Below, one piece after another: positions 25,146-32,633 of a DNA stretch of 41,409 nt; the stretch's first letter is position 1; every line of letters starts with the position of its first letter. Made by a program: the position numbers and the translations under genes. The notes beneath the pieces were generated by a model, which did no database searches, was not told where the DNA came from, and saw only the letters and a list, made by a program, of their open reading frames with translations. The stretch is taken from IMG/VR virus record IMGVR_UViG_3300030329_003131, positions 1 to 41,409 of that record; one strand, given 5' to 3'. Source of the DNA: a virus.

Positions 25146-27537
25146 TCGCGGCTCTTGCCAGTGTTTTTAGGGTGTCCCTATTGCCATTAGATGGAGGACG
25201 GTCCTCTTCTCCAATCCATTGCTCAAGCTGACCTGCGCCAAAGAATAATGGGGCAAGAACCATTGCTGCACTGCTCCCGCCGCCCGATTCCCCCTTGACT
25301 TTCTTAATGTGGTCTACCCACTCAGACACTTTGTCTACCCATTCCGAGTCGAAGACCTCCCAGTGGTGGGCAGCCCCTAAAGCGCCAATTTTTTCCTGAT
25401 GAGTGTAGGGTCTTGGCTTTGTTTTCTTGTCTTTTGGTTTTGTTAGTAATTTATCTAAGTTTTCAAAGGTTTTTGGAAACATTATTCGCGGTGGGACAGC
25501 TTCTTCTAATCCACCAAGGTAGCTTCCCGGTATCGCCGTATCATACGACCTATGGAGAGATGGAACCCCTCCCTCATCAGACAATTTTCCGTGGGGGTCT
25601 ACTTTAAACATGGTAGTCCCAGCATCGCCCCTGTTTAGCCGCATCAATTCGGGCTTAGTCACCGCCTTTAAGACATCGTGGTACACCGGGAACCCTATGT
25701 TTCTAAATTCAGTACCAAACATTAGCTGTACTAATAGCTTCCTTAAGTTTCCCGATCCGTGTCGTGGATAGTCTTTAATCCCCAATAGCTGATCCAAGGC
25801 ATCGGGGTGGTCGAGGCCCACAAAGTGGGGCATTTCTTTAGTACCTTCTTTTCGATCTTTATTGAATTTGTCTATTTCAGCATTAACTTTAGTGTCAAAT
25901 GTTTTAATAGACTTCTGTGGTATCCCTATAGCATCTAACTGCCCAACCATTGACTCAATTACTGGTGTTGAAAAGTCCACTCCTCTCTCCCCCATCACCG
26001 TAAACACCCCTACTGGAGATTTATTAGTTTCCTCAAATGCAGAAATCACGTTGTTGAGCTTATTTCGCGCTATTCCCCTATTAGATGCCCATGCCGCGCC
26101 GGGTTGTATTATTATTGGATAATCTTCGCCCCCTTGAAGGGGAACTGGACGATCCAATGGAACCCCACCCACCTGCGTTAGCTCGCCCCCAGCCCTTGAG
26201 CGATCCGCCATAAAAGGGACTCCAACCATTCCTTCAAGATCCTCTGGTTGAAGAGTCGTACGTGATATGGGGGGCAGCTTGTCAATTATTGTCTCTCCGC
26301 CCTCCCTAAAAGCCTCTCTTCTCCTCACACTTGGATTACTAAGTGTTTTTTTATGGACCTGTGGGGTAACGTCAAACAGAGACTTCGTATCGTCTGCTTT
26401 TGCGAGTGTTTTTAATGTGTCTTTAGGTTGAGAAATCTTTGTTATCATGGCCCCAGACCCACTTAAAGAGGAGCCTATAGATACCACGCTAAAGTCCTTA
26501 CCTAAAGATTCTTGCAAATAATCTATTAACTCTTTTTGAGTAAATCCTTTTTGGTAGGTTCCATCTCTTGTTATAACTGATGACTTTTCTGGCCCAACAG
26601 ACCCACTCGGAAGTGCTGTTAAGACAGCATTTGGAGTCCTTGCCGTAACAATAGCAGTCCCTCCGGGGGAAAGAACTCGGCCAATCTCACTTACTATTTT
26701 ATCCCGATCTTTTTTGCCCACCACATTCAACACAGAGAGACTAACCAGCCTTGGATAGCTATTGGTCTTAATCTTCTTAGAACTCTCATAGTCTGGAACA
26801 AACCCCTCGCGTGGATTTGGCTCTAATGTGTCGTACCCCAACTCAGTACGGGAAAGCCCTAATCCTGCTCCATAATCCAACGTCTTACCTTGGGGATGTA
26901 TCTTGTTTAGTAAATTATCTGCCTTAATGTATGTACCCAGTGTGTTTGCTCGTTGTGTTTTTTGCGAAGCAGATGGATCGGGTAACTTTGCCTTAGATGC
27001 TCTTTTAAGCAACCCAGATGCTGCTGCCCCCAAGCCGGTAACATCGCCCAACTGAAGCGACTCAGCCAGCTTTAAGGGCATATCGTCTTGGGTTATAGCA
27101 GCCCCTATCCTACTGAGAGCTTTCTGGGGATCATCAATAGCACCCATGATAGACTCGGTTACCGCATCCGTCATCCCACTTATCTGGGGTTCTCGCATCT
27201 GAAGGAGGCTGCCCCAGAAATCAGCCGTGTTAGCAGATAACTGGCCCGGAAGGGCAGCCATACGGCCCAAGGGGTTTTGGGAGGTTACATCGGGCCGTAT
27301 AGACCTGCCAAGACCCTGAAGGGAGCGACCAGCCCTCGCAGGGAGGTCAGGAGCGCCCCCCTCCACAAGCTGAGAGTAAGAAGGAGTAGATCGGGAGGCC
27401 CTTTGGGACATAAGAGCCTGAAGAAGCTCTTGAACAATAAGATCCCGATGAGTTTGGACACCACCACCACCACCACCACCTAAAAGACCCGGATCGGCAG
27501 TGCCAGTATAATCATAAACTGGGATTGGACGATTCAT
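25138..27537 (-). CDS. 799-aa polyvalent virion protein with a class I methyltransferase domain
   Basis: Domains in order: a Gly-rich start (encoded by a CAC triplet run, about 27462-27480), a disordered and helical region (30-190), a class I SAM-dependent methyltransferase-like domain (about 200-370) with motif I KTLDYGAGLG, an acidic strand end TLEPNP, a SLSVLNVVGK motif and VLSPGGTAIVTAR, then a roughly 300-residue C-terminal domain (EDYPIIIQPGAAWASNRGIA; VFTVMGERGVDFSTPVIESM). DTLKTLAKADD (373-383) recurs at the very C-terminus as DTLKTLARAAND, which suggests the C-terminal domain was inserted before an old end. Such multi-domain proteins next to terminase are known as polyvalent proteins, injected with phage DNA to modify host targets or defences; that role is inferred. 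Confidence 0.75.
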   Translation of the reverse strand: MNRPIPVYDYTGTADPGLLGGGGGGGVQTHRDLIVQELLQALMSQRASRSTPSYSQLVEGGAPDLPARAGRSLQGLGRSIRPDVTSQNPLGRMAALPGQLSANTADFWGSLLQMREPQISGMTDAVTESIMGAIDDPQKALSRIGAAITQDDMPLKLAESLQLGDVTGLGAAASGLLKRASKAKLPDPSASQKTQRANTLGTYIKADNLLNKIHPQGKTLDYGAGLGLSRTELGYDTLEPNPREGFVPDYESSKKIKTNSYPRLVSLSVLNVVGKKDRDKIVSEIGRVLSPGGTAIVTARTPNAVLTALPSGSVGPEKSSVITRDGTYQKGFTQKELIDYLQESLGKDFSVVSIGSSLSGSGAMITKISQPKDTLKTLAKADDTKSLFDVTPQVHKKTLSNPSVRRREAFREGGETIIDKLPPISRTTLQPEDLEGMVGVPFMADRSRAGGELTQVGGVPLDRPVPLQGGEDYPIIIQPGAAWASNRGIARNKLNNVISAFEETNKSPVGVFTVMGERGVDFSTPVIESMVGQLDAIGIPQKSIKTFDTKVNAEIDKFNKDRKEGTKEMPHFVGLDHPDALDQLLGIKDYPRHGSGNLRKLLVQLMFGTEFRNIGFPVYHDVLKAVTKPELMRLNRGDAGTTMFKVDPHGKLSDEGGVPSLHRSYDTAIPGSYLGGLEEAVPPRIMFPKTFENLDKLLTKPKDKKTKPRPYTHQEKIGALGAAHHWEVFDSEWVDKVSEWVDHIKKVKGESGGGSSAAMVLAPLFFGAGQLEQWIGEEDRPPSNGNRDTLKTLARAAND

Positions 27538-28078
27538 CTACCTCAACGCTTTCCGCCAGCGAATTTGTAACCTCTACACTCTCCGCCTCTACCATCTGCT
27601 TGTTTTGAGATACCCACTCATCATAACTGTTAGCCCTCGGAGGCAGGTTGGGACCAGCCGCAGCATGGGCAATCTCCCCAGATACCGAGTGGGTTACACC
27701 ACCCTGAACCTGAAGAGTCATCGGGTGGTCATCTCCCACCTCCGTGCGAATCTCCTTCAAAATCTTGAGCTTTAACTCCGTACGGTGGGACGGAACCTGA
27801 TCAAAGAGCAAGCTCAGAGCTTTTACCCGCTCCTTACGGTCAGCTAACTGGATGTCCTCAAAATTCTCCTTGTACATCCGTAGCTGACGCTCATACTCGT
27901 CCTTAAAGTACTCTTTGGCCTTCCACTTGTAAAGCGTCTGACGGGCCACCCCAAGCGTATCCGCCAACTCACTCATGCCCTTGTGGGGGTCGTAGCGCCA
28001 GAGAATCATTAACGTGATGCACTGGAGTTGGACCTCATTACACCGCTCAGATGGCTTAGTCCCTCTGTTTGGAGACAC
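27512..28078 (-). CDS. terS: Terminase small subunit
   Basis: This is a 188-residue protein with an N-terminal helix-turn-helix (MSELADTLGVARQTLYKWKA, about residues 34-53) of the small-terminase or phBC6A51 type, then a charged helix (YERQLRMYKENFEDIQLADR) for ring assembly, and an acidic C-terminal tail (SVEVDESSNPSL). It would recognise the packaging site and load TerL. The start is GTG at 28078 with GGAGGG 7 bases upstream. The usual order TerS-TerL is interrupted only by the polyvalent gene, whose start it overlaps by 26 bases. Confidence 0.85.
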   Translation of the reverse strand: MSPNRGTKPSERCNEVQLQCITLMILWRYDPHKGMSELADTLGVARQTLYKWKAKEYFKDEYERQLRMYKENFEDIQLADRKERVKALSLLFDQVPSHRTELKLKILKEIRTEVGDDHPMTLQVQGGVTHSVSGEIAHAAAGPNLPPRANSYDEWVSQNKQMVEAESVEVTNSLAESVEVDESSNPSL

Positions 28079-28193
28079 TGAATAACCCTCCTATAAATAC
28101 CAACAACCTCTCAATAGCCGCCGCATCCTCCGCACAAAGCAACTCAAGAAACTCCTCAACCCTATGATCAATAATCAGAGTACCCTTACTCAA
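28056..28193 (-). CDS. 45-aa small acidic protein upstream of terS
   Basis: A TTG start at 28193 has GGAGGAG four bases upstream. The product is MSKGTLIIDHRVEEFLELLC followed by a short hydrophobic helix (IERLLVFIGGLFSV) and a charged end. It overlaps the 86-aa gene at its start and the terS start by 23 bases, so it is translationally linked to both. It is below normal gene-calling size. No family is recognised. Confidence 0.55.
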   Translation of the reverse strand: MSKGTLIIDHRVEEFLELLCAEDAAAIERLLVFIGGLFSVSKQRD

Positions 28194-28446
28194 GCATCTC
28201 CTCCCAATCTCCAACACCCCTCTTCGCCTCTAAGACCAAAGCATCCTTCACCCGCGACTCCTCCATCTTACGCAACTTAGATAAAACAGAGGAAGCACTA
28301 AAGACCCCATCCTTAGAGATCCACTCCGGGGAAGGATCACCCAACACCACATCCATCGCTGGTTGCGAAAGGCTGGGGAACCCCACGGAAAGACCGCTCA
28401 GGGCAAACGACAAGGCACGGGACTGAAGTGATGAAGAAGTATCCAT
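28186..28446 (-). CDS. 86-aa protein, first gene of the leftward late region
   Basis: The frame extends to 28548, but the N-terminal extension looks non-protein-like and runs into the repeat array, so the ATG at 28446 is preferred (MDTSSSLQSRALSFALSG). No ribosome-binding site precedes it. A TATATT box lies 9 bases upstream (plus-strand 28455-28460), so the mRNA may be nearly leaderless; the -35 element is poor. The product is helical at both ends (SVLSKLRKMEESRVKDALVL). The function is unknown. Its place before terS suggests a DNA-packaging or regulatory role. Confidence 0.55.
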   Translation of the reverse strand: MDTSSSLQSRALSFALSGLSVGFPSLSQPAMDVVLGDPSPEWISKDGVFSASSVLSKLRKMEESRVKDALVLEAKRGVGDWEEMLE

Positions 28447-28544
28447 GTGGGGGTAATATAGGCAATTTGGTGTAAAATAAAAAATTGAGTGGGGGCTGTA
28501 TAGCCAAAGCTTAAGACGGATCGACGGATCGGGTTCACCTGATG

Positions 28545-28647
28545 ACACTCACCAGTGTGTGTGGGGCCACCCACCAGTGAGTGTACCCCACACCCCCTTG
28601 TGTGTGTGGTGACACTGTTTGGTGTACGGACACCCACTGGTAAGTGT
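28545..28647. repeat. Array of four 18-bp near-palindromic repeats (ACACTCAC-CA-GTGAGTGT type)
   Basis: Sites at 28545-28562, 28567-28584, 28590-28607 and 28630-28647 match the symmetric pattern ACACTCACCAGTGAGTGT with few changes. Spacing between starts is 22, 23 and 40. Three more sites of the same type are at 32634-32696. The array lies at the head of the leftward late region and downstream of the MoxR operon, in non-coding DNA. It looks like a binding array for a dimeric protein (initiator or repressor). Confidence 0.75.
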
Positions 28648-29026
28648 GGGGTCTGGTTCCCGGCGGTTACAGCATCGGGTTCGATTTGTAGCCGGGGCGG
28701 TTACGAGAAACGATGGGAGCGGTTACGGGATCGGGGCGGATCAGTTACGGGAATCTGTAGCCGTGTTGATTGGGTAGGCTGGTTACACACCGTCCCGGTC
28801 GCACTTCCACATCGCACTGGCATCGTGGGCCTATCGACCTACTGGACTCCTCCAGCATCTACCCACAAGACCAACCCTACAGTATACCTGCTCTACCCCC
28901 TGTATCTATCCCCAGTGTTCAAGCCTCGTAGTCTAACGCCTGATTTCCCCCCAGAGAAACGCCGGAAATGGGTATCTAATGGACGATCTCGTATAAACTG
29001 GGGTCCACACTCCTCTTTGAACGGTT
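28648..29026. other. Non-coding GGTTAC-rich stretch
   Basis: GGTTAC occurs at about 28665, 28690, 28720 and 28780, each preceded by G or C and often followed by GGG or AGC. GGATCGGGGCGG-like and CGGGATCGG-like words recur between them. No gene with a ribosome-binding site is present. Together with the repeat arrays on each side it looks like a regulatory or origin-type region. Confidence 0.4.
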
Positions 29027-29218
29027 GGGGCTTAGAGGGCCGTTTCCGGGCCTCAGAATGGATTTGGGGCAATGCGAGTGGGCGAGAGGAGGGCAAAAGG
29101 TTGGCCGTAGGCCCTTTGGCTTGAGCGAGGCTGGATTTGGCGACAATGGAAAGCCCCCCTACCCGGTTTTTAGGGCAGAGGGGCTTAGATCGGCTTAGAG
29201 GGGCCTTAGAATGGATCA
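29027..29218. repeat. Imperfect duplicated block built on GGGGCTTAGA
   Basis: A roughly 38-bp block at 29027-29064 recurs at about 29179-29216: both start GGGGCTTAGA or CGGCTTAGA, have a GGGCC or GGGGCC part and end in AGAATGGAT. The copies flank about 115 bp that include a hairpin. The second copy abuts the stop of the last gene in the MoxR operon. Confidence 0.55.
29151..29186 (-). terminator. Candidate terminator of the MoxR operon
   Basis: AAGCCCC and GGGGCTT pair, with an inner CCC/GGG part, around a TAAAAACC loop. It lies 30 bases after the last leftward stop (29216). On the minus strand the stem is followed by TCCATTGTC, a weak T-run, so efficiency is uncertain. Confidence 0.45.
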
Positions 29219-29308
29219 GTGGTCGAAGAGGTCAGCCAAGAGCGAGGCTATACCCCCGACAATCATCACTCCGCAATACGCGATGGCTGCAATCTCAACC
29301 AACCCCAT
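29216..29308 (-). CDS. 30-aa membrane peptide
   Basis: The longer frame to 29521 is a shadow; the ATG at 29308 follows the upstream stop by one base with GAGGA upstream. The product is MGLVEIAAIAYCGVMIVGGI plus ASLLADLFDH: a single membrane helix with a short acidic end. It is the last gene of the MoxR operon. No family is known. The clean helix, the ribosome-binding site and the tight spacing support it. Confidence 0.55.
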   Translation of the reverse strand: MGLVEIAAIAYCGVMIVGGIASLLADLFDH

Positions 29309-29309
29309 C

Positions 29310-29606
29310 TTAATAGTCCTCGTCCCATCGCTCACCGCAAATGGTCGGATCGAACCAATCCGGTGCAACCTCCGGTAGGGGGTTGCCCTCTTCCTTGGTC
29401 GAGTGGTCCAGCACCTCAGCAGTGGGATAGACTTCGATCGCAGTCTCCAGCGCCAGGAACGCATCGACAAAGGTTCGCTTGGGCAGCCCTTCCAACACGC
29501 TGCCCTTCTCGTATGTCCCATGCTCTATAACGTGCCAATCAATCCCCACCGAGCCACTGGGGGTTGCTGGCTCAATCGTCAACTCTCTCCGCTTAGTCAG
29601 TCCCAT
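29310..29606 (-). CDS. 98-aa protein of unknown function
   Basis: It has a strong GAGGAGGAG site before the ATG at 29606. The product is mixed alpha/beta and acidic, with aromatic residues (VGIDWHVIEHGTYEKG; VAPDWFDPTICGERWDEDY). No motif is recognised. It sits 1-3 bases from genes on each side and is part of the small-protein tail of the MoxR/VWA operon. Confidence 0.7.
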   Translation of the reverse strand: MGLTKRRELTIEPATPSGSVGIDWHVIEHGTYEKGSVLEGLPKRTFVDAFLALETAIEVYPTAEVLDHSTKEEGNPLPEVAPDWFDPTICGERWDEDY

Positions 29607-29609
29607 GAG

Positions 29610-29765
29610 TTACTCCTCCTCGTTAGTGGGAACGTAGTATAACGCCAGATACATCGTGTGCGAGGTGATGCCATCCTCGAAGCACCCCTCGCAAAGTCCA
29701 TCCTCCGACAATAGCTCCTCCTCCTCATCCTCTACGACTCTTTCACAGGCGATGCAATTCTCCAT
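29610..29765 (-). CDS. 51-aa acidic zinc-finger-like protein
   Basis: The frame opens at 29870, but the ATG at 29765 has GGAGGAG upstream and gives MENCIACERVVEDEEEELL. Two CxxC pairs, CIAC (residues 4-7) and CEGC (about 26-29), separated by an acidic run, make a small zinc ribbon. No enzymatic motif is present. The function is unknown. Confidence 0.7.
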   Translation of the reverse strand: MENCIACERVVEDEEEELLSEDGLCEGCFEDGITSHTMYLALYYVPTNEEE

Positions 29766-29766
29766 G

Positions 29767-29964
29767 CTACTCCTCCTTCTCAGGGAATACCTCTGCAAAA
29801 TGCCGCTCAATCTCAACTCGCAGATCGTAGAGTCCCGCCATATCGTCCACTGCACAACAGGCAATCTCAAACAGCCGCCGCTTCAGATCCTCAACCTTGG
29901 GGTGGCCTTTTTTACCCATCGCTTCCCATGCACTATCCATCTCCGGCATGTATTTGCGTTTCAT
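29767..29964 (-). CDS. 65-aa helical protein
   Basis: AGGAGATAGAG precedes the ATG at 29964. It is basic at the start (MKRKYMPEMDSAWEAMGKKG), then one long helix (VEDLKRRLFEIACCAVDDMA), then an acidic end. The phrase DSAWEAMGK recalls DSSWEEMGKAIG in the ATPase encoded upstream in the same operon (near residue 192 of the longest frame), a possible shared short motif. The function is unknown. Confidence 0.65.
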   Translation of the reverse strand: MKRKYMPEMDSAWEAMGKKGHPKVEDLKRRLFEIACCAVDDMAGLYDLRVEIERHFAEVFPEKEE

Positions 29965-29966
29965 CT

Positions 29967-30023
29967 CTATCTCCTCTTAATGAGTTTGTAAATAAGCAGC
30001 ACCAATGCTGCGAAAACCTCCAC
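29967..30023 (-). CDS. Possible 18-aa membrane micropeptide
   Basis: GTG at 30023 follows the VWA-like stop by one base and an AGAGG site. It would encode MEVFAALVLLIYKLIKRR, one hydrophobic helix with a basic end, filling the gap exactly. The length is too short to be sure; it is listed because its topology is clean and it is tightly packed between real genes. Confidence 0.3.
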   Translation of the reverse strand: MEVFAALVLLIYKLIKRR

Positions 30024-30024
30024 C

Positions 30025-30861
30025 TCAGACCTCTACTTCGATCAGGTCGCCAGCAGCAGCGATCACGGTTTCGAGGGCGACCTCTTTCGTCCCACTGGTC
30101 GAGCGATCCGGTGCCGGGATCAGGATATCCCAATCGTCAGCTTCATCGTCTGAGATCGCGTTAGGAGTGCCGTATCCCCAACCAAGGGTACTCTGGTCTT
30201 TTGCGTCCAGTAGTTCGATCCACCTAAAGAATAGCCGCCGAAAAAACGCCGGGTGACATATCGCATACGCCATCCGGTCTACATCCACATACTCTTCACT
30301 ACTCTTAACGACTACGTTACAGGCCGCAGTTAGCCGGGGATCGTAACCCCCCGACAACCGGAAGCAGCTAACCAACTCTACAGCGTAGCCAGCAGCTTCC
30401 ATCGCATCCAGCAACGTCAGCACTGCACCCCCCATGTTGGTGGCGTATTTGGCGTTATTCCCGGCATGGTAACAGCCAGCAATGCCGATCCGCAAAACAG
30501 GTCTGGCCTCCTCATCCGACCAGCCCATCATATTCTCAGGATTGCCCGACAAGAACTCTGGAATGTCGGGCGACATCCCGGTTACGTCCCACTCGTAAGA
30601 AGGGGCACCCAAGTCGAGCAGTTGCCGGGTGGCAGCCCGAACCTGAGCAATCGCTTTGCTGGCCTTCGGGTAACCAGTAACCCCCATCTCAACCGCACCC
30701 TCCCAACCAGCACCCAAGTCCCAACTCTTCGAGGCACTCGTCAGGCTACCGGGATCAGAGGCATACATACCCTCCGGGTTGGGAGGGGTGTTGGACATCT
30801 CGCTGACGAAATCCCAATACCCATACGTCTGGTATACGTGGCGTTCCTTGCGATCTCCCAT
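30025..30861 (-). CDS. VWA-like partner protein of the MoxR ATPase
   Basis: This is a 278-residue protein. The core (about residues 120-170) reads VLRIGIAGCYHAGNNAKYAT, then GGAVLTLLDAMEAAGYAVEL and a following strand: a hydrophobic strand, a loop, a long helix and a second strand, as in von Willebrand factor A domains. The metal-site DxSxS motif is missing (AGCYHAGN instead), so it would not bind metal in the usual way. It is encoded directly after a MoxR-type ATPase, and MoxR-VWA pairs are a well-known chaperone module. The start has GGAGGG upstream. The VWA assignment is by pattern and context and is moderately sure. Confidence 0.65.
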   Translation of the reverse strand: MGDRKERHVYQTYGYWDFVSEMSNTPPNPEGMYASDPGSLTSASKSWDLGAGWEGAVEMGVTGYPKASKAIAQVRAATRQLLDLGAPSYEWDVTGMSPDIPEFLSGNPENMMGWSDEEARPVLRIGIAGCYHAGNNAKYATNMGGAVLTLLDAMEAAGYAVELVSCFRLSGGYDPRLTAACNVVVKSSEEYVDVDRMAYAICHPAFFRRLFFRWIELLDAKDQSTLGWGYGTPNAISDDEADDWDILIPAPDRSTSGTKEVALETVIAAAGDLIEVEV

Positions 30862-30863
30862 GG

Positions 30864-32330
30864 TTACTGGCCCTCCGTTTCAGCCTTAGCTTCCTTGGCC
30901 TTGGCTTCCTCTTCGATCCTCCTCATCTCCTGACGAATCTGGCGGATCTGGCCGTCATCAAGACCGGAGAAGAGATACCTTTTCTTCCGGGCTGTGGTTA
31001 GTTTCTGGCCGCTCTCAATAGCCCTAACTCCCCGGCGACTTGCTCTCATCGAAACAACCCGTTCCTTCCTCAGATTCTCGACCGCTTGACGGGTCAACTG
31101 GACCTCATCAATCCACTCCCGTCTGCGCTTTGAGAATTTGTCTTCAGCCCCATAGCCAAAGATCGCCTTTTCGTAGTTCCCATCATACCCACACTCAATC
31201 TGGACAAAGCGGTCCAGGCTGGCTTGGTCGAGTGCATTACGACCTACGTAGAGACGGGAGGCCCCGGTGCCGTAGGTGTTCATACTCGCTACTACGAGGT
31301 GCCTGTCAGTCAACTCGACTACAAGACCGCCGGGAAATTCGACCGACCTATTGTCGAGAAGCTCATGTAAGGGGGTGATCGCTTTCGGTAGGCTGCCATC
31401 CAACTCATCGAAATTCAGCACCCCCCCGTTGGGGTTGGTAGCCCAGCGATACATCGCCGTTATAGCCCTCTCACCTTTGGCATCCAGATAGCCAAGTGTC
31501 TCGTGTTTGGAGAAGATCGCTCCATGGCTATAGTAGTCCAAGCCAAGGGCCTCCGCAGCCTTCCGCGCAGCACTCGTTTTGCCGCTACCCGCCGGGCCAA
31601 TCAACACCACATTCTCCAGCAAGGAAAGTTCCTCCAACATCTCACCGAATACCGAGTGGACGGGACCGATGGACTCGAAGTCGATCTCGTCAAATCCGGG
31701 GAAATCCGCTGGCGTGTAGCCGGGACCAGCGGGGGCCTCCTTACGCTCTTTTTCTAACCGAGAGATAATTTCCCGGCACTGCTCGTAGACGGGCAGCCAC
31801 TTAGACCGCTCGTCCCTCTCTGTTTCCCTCCCGATGGCTTTCCCCATCTCCTCCCAAGAGGAGTCCATCGGCGTATCCTCCCGGCCTTCGATGCCGGGTG
31901 CCTCCGGGGGGGGTGGCATCTCAGAGGGCTGACCGCCCTCGCCCTCGCCCTCGCCCTCTTCTTCACCGTCACCCTCTCCCTGCCCTTGGCCGCCCTCACC
32001 CTCTTTGCCCTCTTCGCCCTCTTCATTATATTGGCCTTCGCCCTGACCTTCCTCCCGACCTTCTTCGCTCTGACCTTGGCCTTCGCTCTGGCCTTTGCCC
32101 TCTTGACCTTCCACTTCGATACCTCCTCCGGTTTTGTCCTCGTGTTGACGATCCGATTCTGGCATATCGCCCTCTGGATCAGTTCCGAATTCTTCCTGAC
32201 CCGAATCACCTTCCGTTTGGCGGCGGCGATAGGCATCCTGGTAATGCGCCCCACACATCCCCATCTTCCCGTTGTCCTTCCGCTCTGCACTGCGGGTGCA
32301 GCCCTCAATGTTGCAAATTCGCTTGCTCAA
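30864..32330 (-). CDS. MoxR/CbbQ-type AAA+ ATPase with N-terminal zinc finger and Gly/Glu-rich linker
   Basis: The frame is open to 32438, but a promoter (32388-32416) lies inside that extension, and TTG at 32330 has GGGAGAGAG just upstream, so 488 residues are preferred. Order (numbered on the longest frame): a small zinc finger (ICNIEGCTRS...MCGAHY, 41-66), a very low-complexity Gly/Glu/Gln linker (about 103-180), then the ATPase: Walker A GPAGSGKT (281-288), Walker B VLNFDELD (340-347), sensor Asn in VASMNTYG, and arginine finger in DQASLDRF (R410). MoxR ATPases remodel protein partners with a VWA subunit, encoded next here. The phage role is unknown. It is the first gene of the leftward operon. 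Confidence 0.85.
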   Translation of the reverse strand: MSKRICNIEGCTRSAERKDNGKMGMCGAHYQDAYRRRQTEGDSGQEEFGTDPEGDMPESDRQHEDKTGGGIEVEGQEGKGQSEGQGQSEEGREEGQGEGQYNEEGEEGKEGEGGQGQGEGDGEEEGEGEGEGGQPSEMPPPPEAPGIEGREDTPMDSSWEEMGKAIGRETERDERSKWLPVYEQCREIISRLEKERKEAPAGPGYTPADFPGFDEIDFESIGPVHSVFGEMLEELSLLENVVLIGPAGSGKTSAARKAAEALGLDYYSHGAIFSKHETLGYLDAKGERAITAMYRWATNPNGGVLNFDELDGSLPKAITPLHELLDNRSVEFPGGLVVELTDRHLVVASMNTYGTGASRLYVGRNALDQASLDRFVQIECGYDGNYEKAIFGYGAEDKFSKRRREWIDEVQLTRQAVENLRKERVVSMRASRRGVRAIESGQKLTTARKKRYLFSGLDDGQIRQIRQEMRRIEEEAKAKEAKAETEGQ

Positions 32331-32387
32331 TTTCTCTCTCCCGTGAGAGGTTATTTTCCCGGCCAGCCGGGTGCTGGTCGGACTCAC

Positions 32388-32416
32388 AATATAGGTAAAG
32401 GGACTACGATATGCAA
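32388..32416 (-). promoter_or_regulatory. Sigma-70-like promoter for the MoxR operon
   Basis: On the minus strand TTGCAT (32411-32416) and TATATT (32388-32393) are separated by exactly 17 bases. The predicted start of transcription is near 32381, giving a 5' leader of about 50 nt before the TTG start. This promoter decides against the longer N-terminus. Confidence 0.65.
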
Positions 32417-32471
32417 GCGACAATTTATCGACCGTCAAACTGGGGGGTCAATTAATCGTCACTTCCCCGAC

Positions 32472-32489
32472 TTTGAACGGCGGTTCAAA
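32472..32489. promoter_or_regulatory. TTTGAAC-GGCG-GTTCAAA palindrome, site 2
   Basis: This is a perfect 7-bp inverted repeat with a 4-bp centre, directly upstream of the iteron array and of the MoxR promoter. It shares its arms with 21641-21656 and 40279-40295. A repressor dimer site is likely. Confidence 0.65.
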
Positions 32490-32494
32490 ATCTC

Positions 32495-32617
32495 GTAACC
32501 ACATCTGGAGATTCTTGTAACCACTTCCTAAGAATCTTGTAACCGCTTCGGCTCCGGGTGCTGGAAAATCTCGTAAGTCGTATCTTTTGTAACCATGGCC
32601 CCGGTCTTGCTGTAACC
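32495..32617. repeat. GTAACC iterons with 22-23-bp spacing
   Basis: GTAACC occurs at 32495, 32517, 32539, 32589 and 32612, with a degenerate GTAAGT at 32573. Consecutive spacing is 22, 22, (50) and 23. Each is preceded by a T-rich ATCTT/ATCTC word, so the real unit is about ATCTTGTAACCRC. Equal spacing of two helical turns places the sites on one DNA face, as in plasmid and phage origin iterons. Confidence 0.7.
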
Positions 32618-32633
32618 GGATTTCTCTGAAACC

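Noticed and set aside
28555-29124. 189-codon open frame on the plus strand across the repeat array
   Set aside because: It has no ribosome-binding site, odd Cys/Trp/Arg/Pro-rich composition, and is made of the palindromic array and GGTTAC repeats. The region is better explained as non-coding.
29027-29218. Insertion sequence or transposon ends around the MoxR operon
   Set aside because: No transposase gene, target-site duplication or terminal inverted repeat is visible; the repeated arrays look like protein-binding sites.
31915-32120. Microsatellite-like GC-rich stretch as frameshift or assembly error in the ATPase
   Set aside because: The Gly/Glu-rich linker keeps one frame through the whole stretch and both domains around it are intact.
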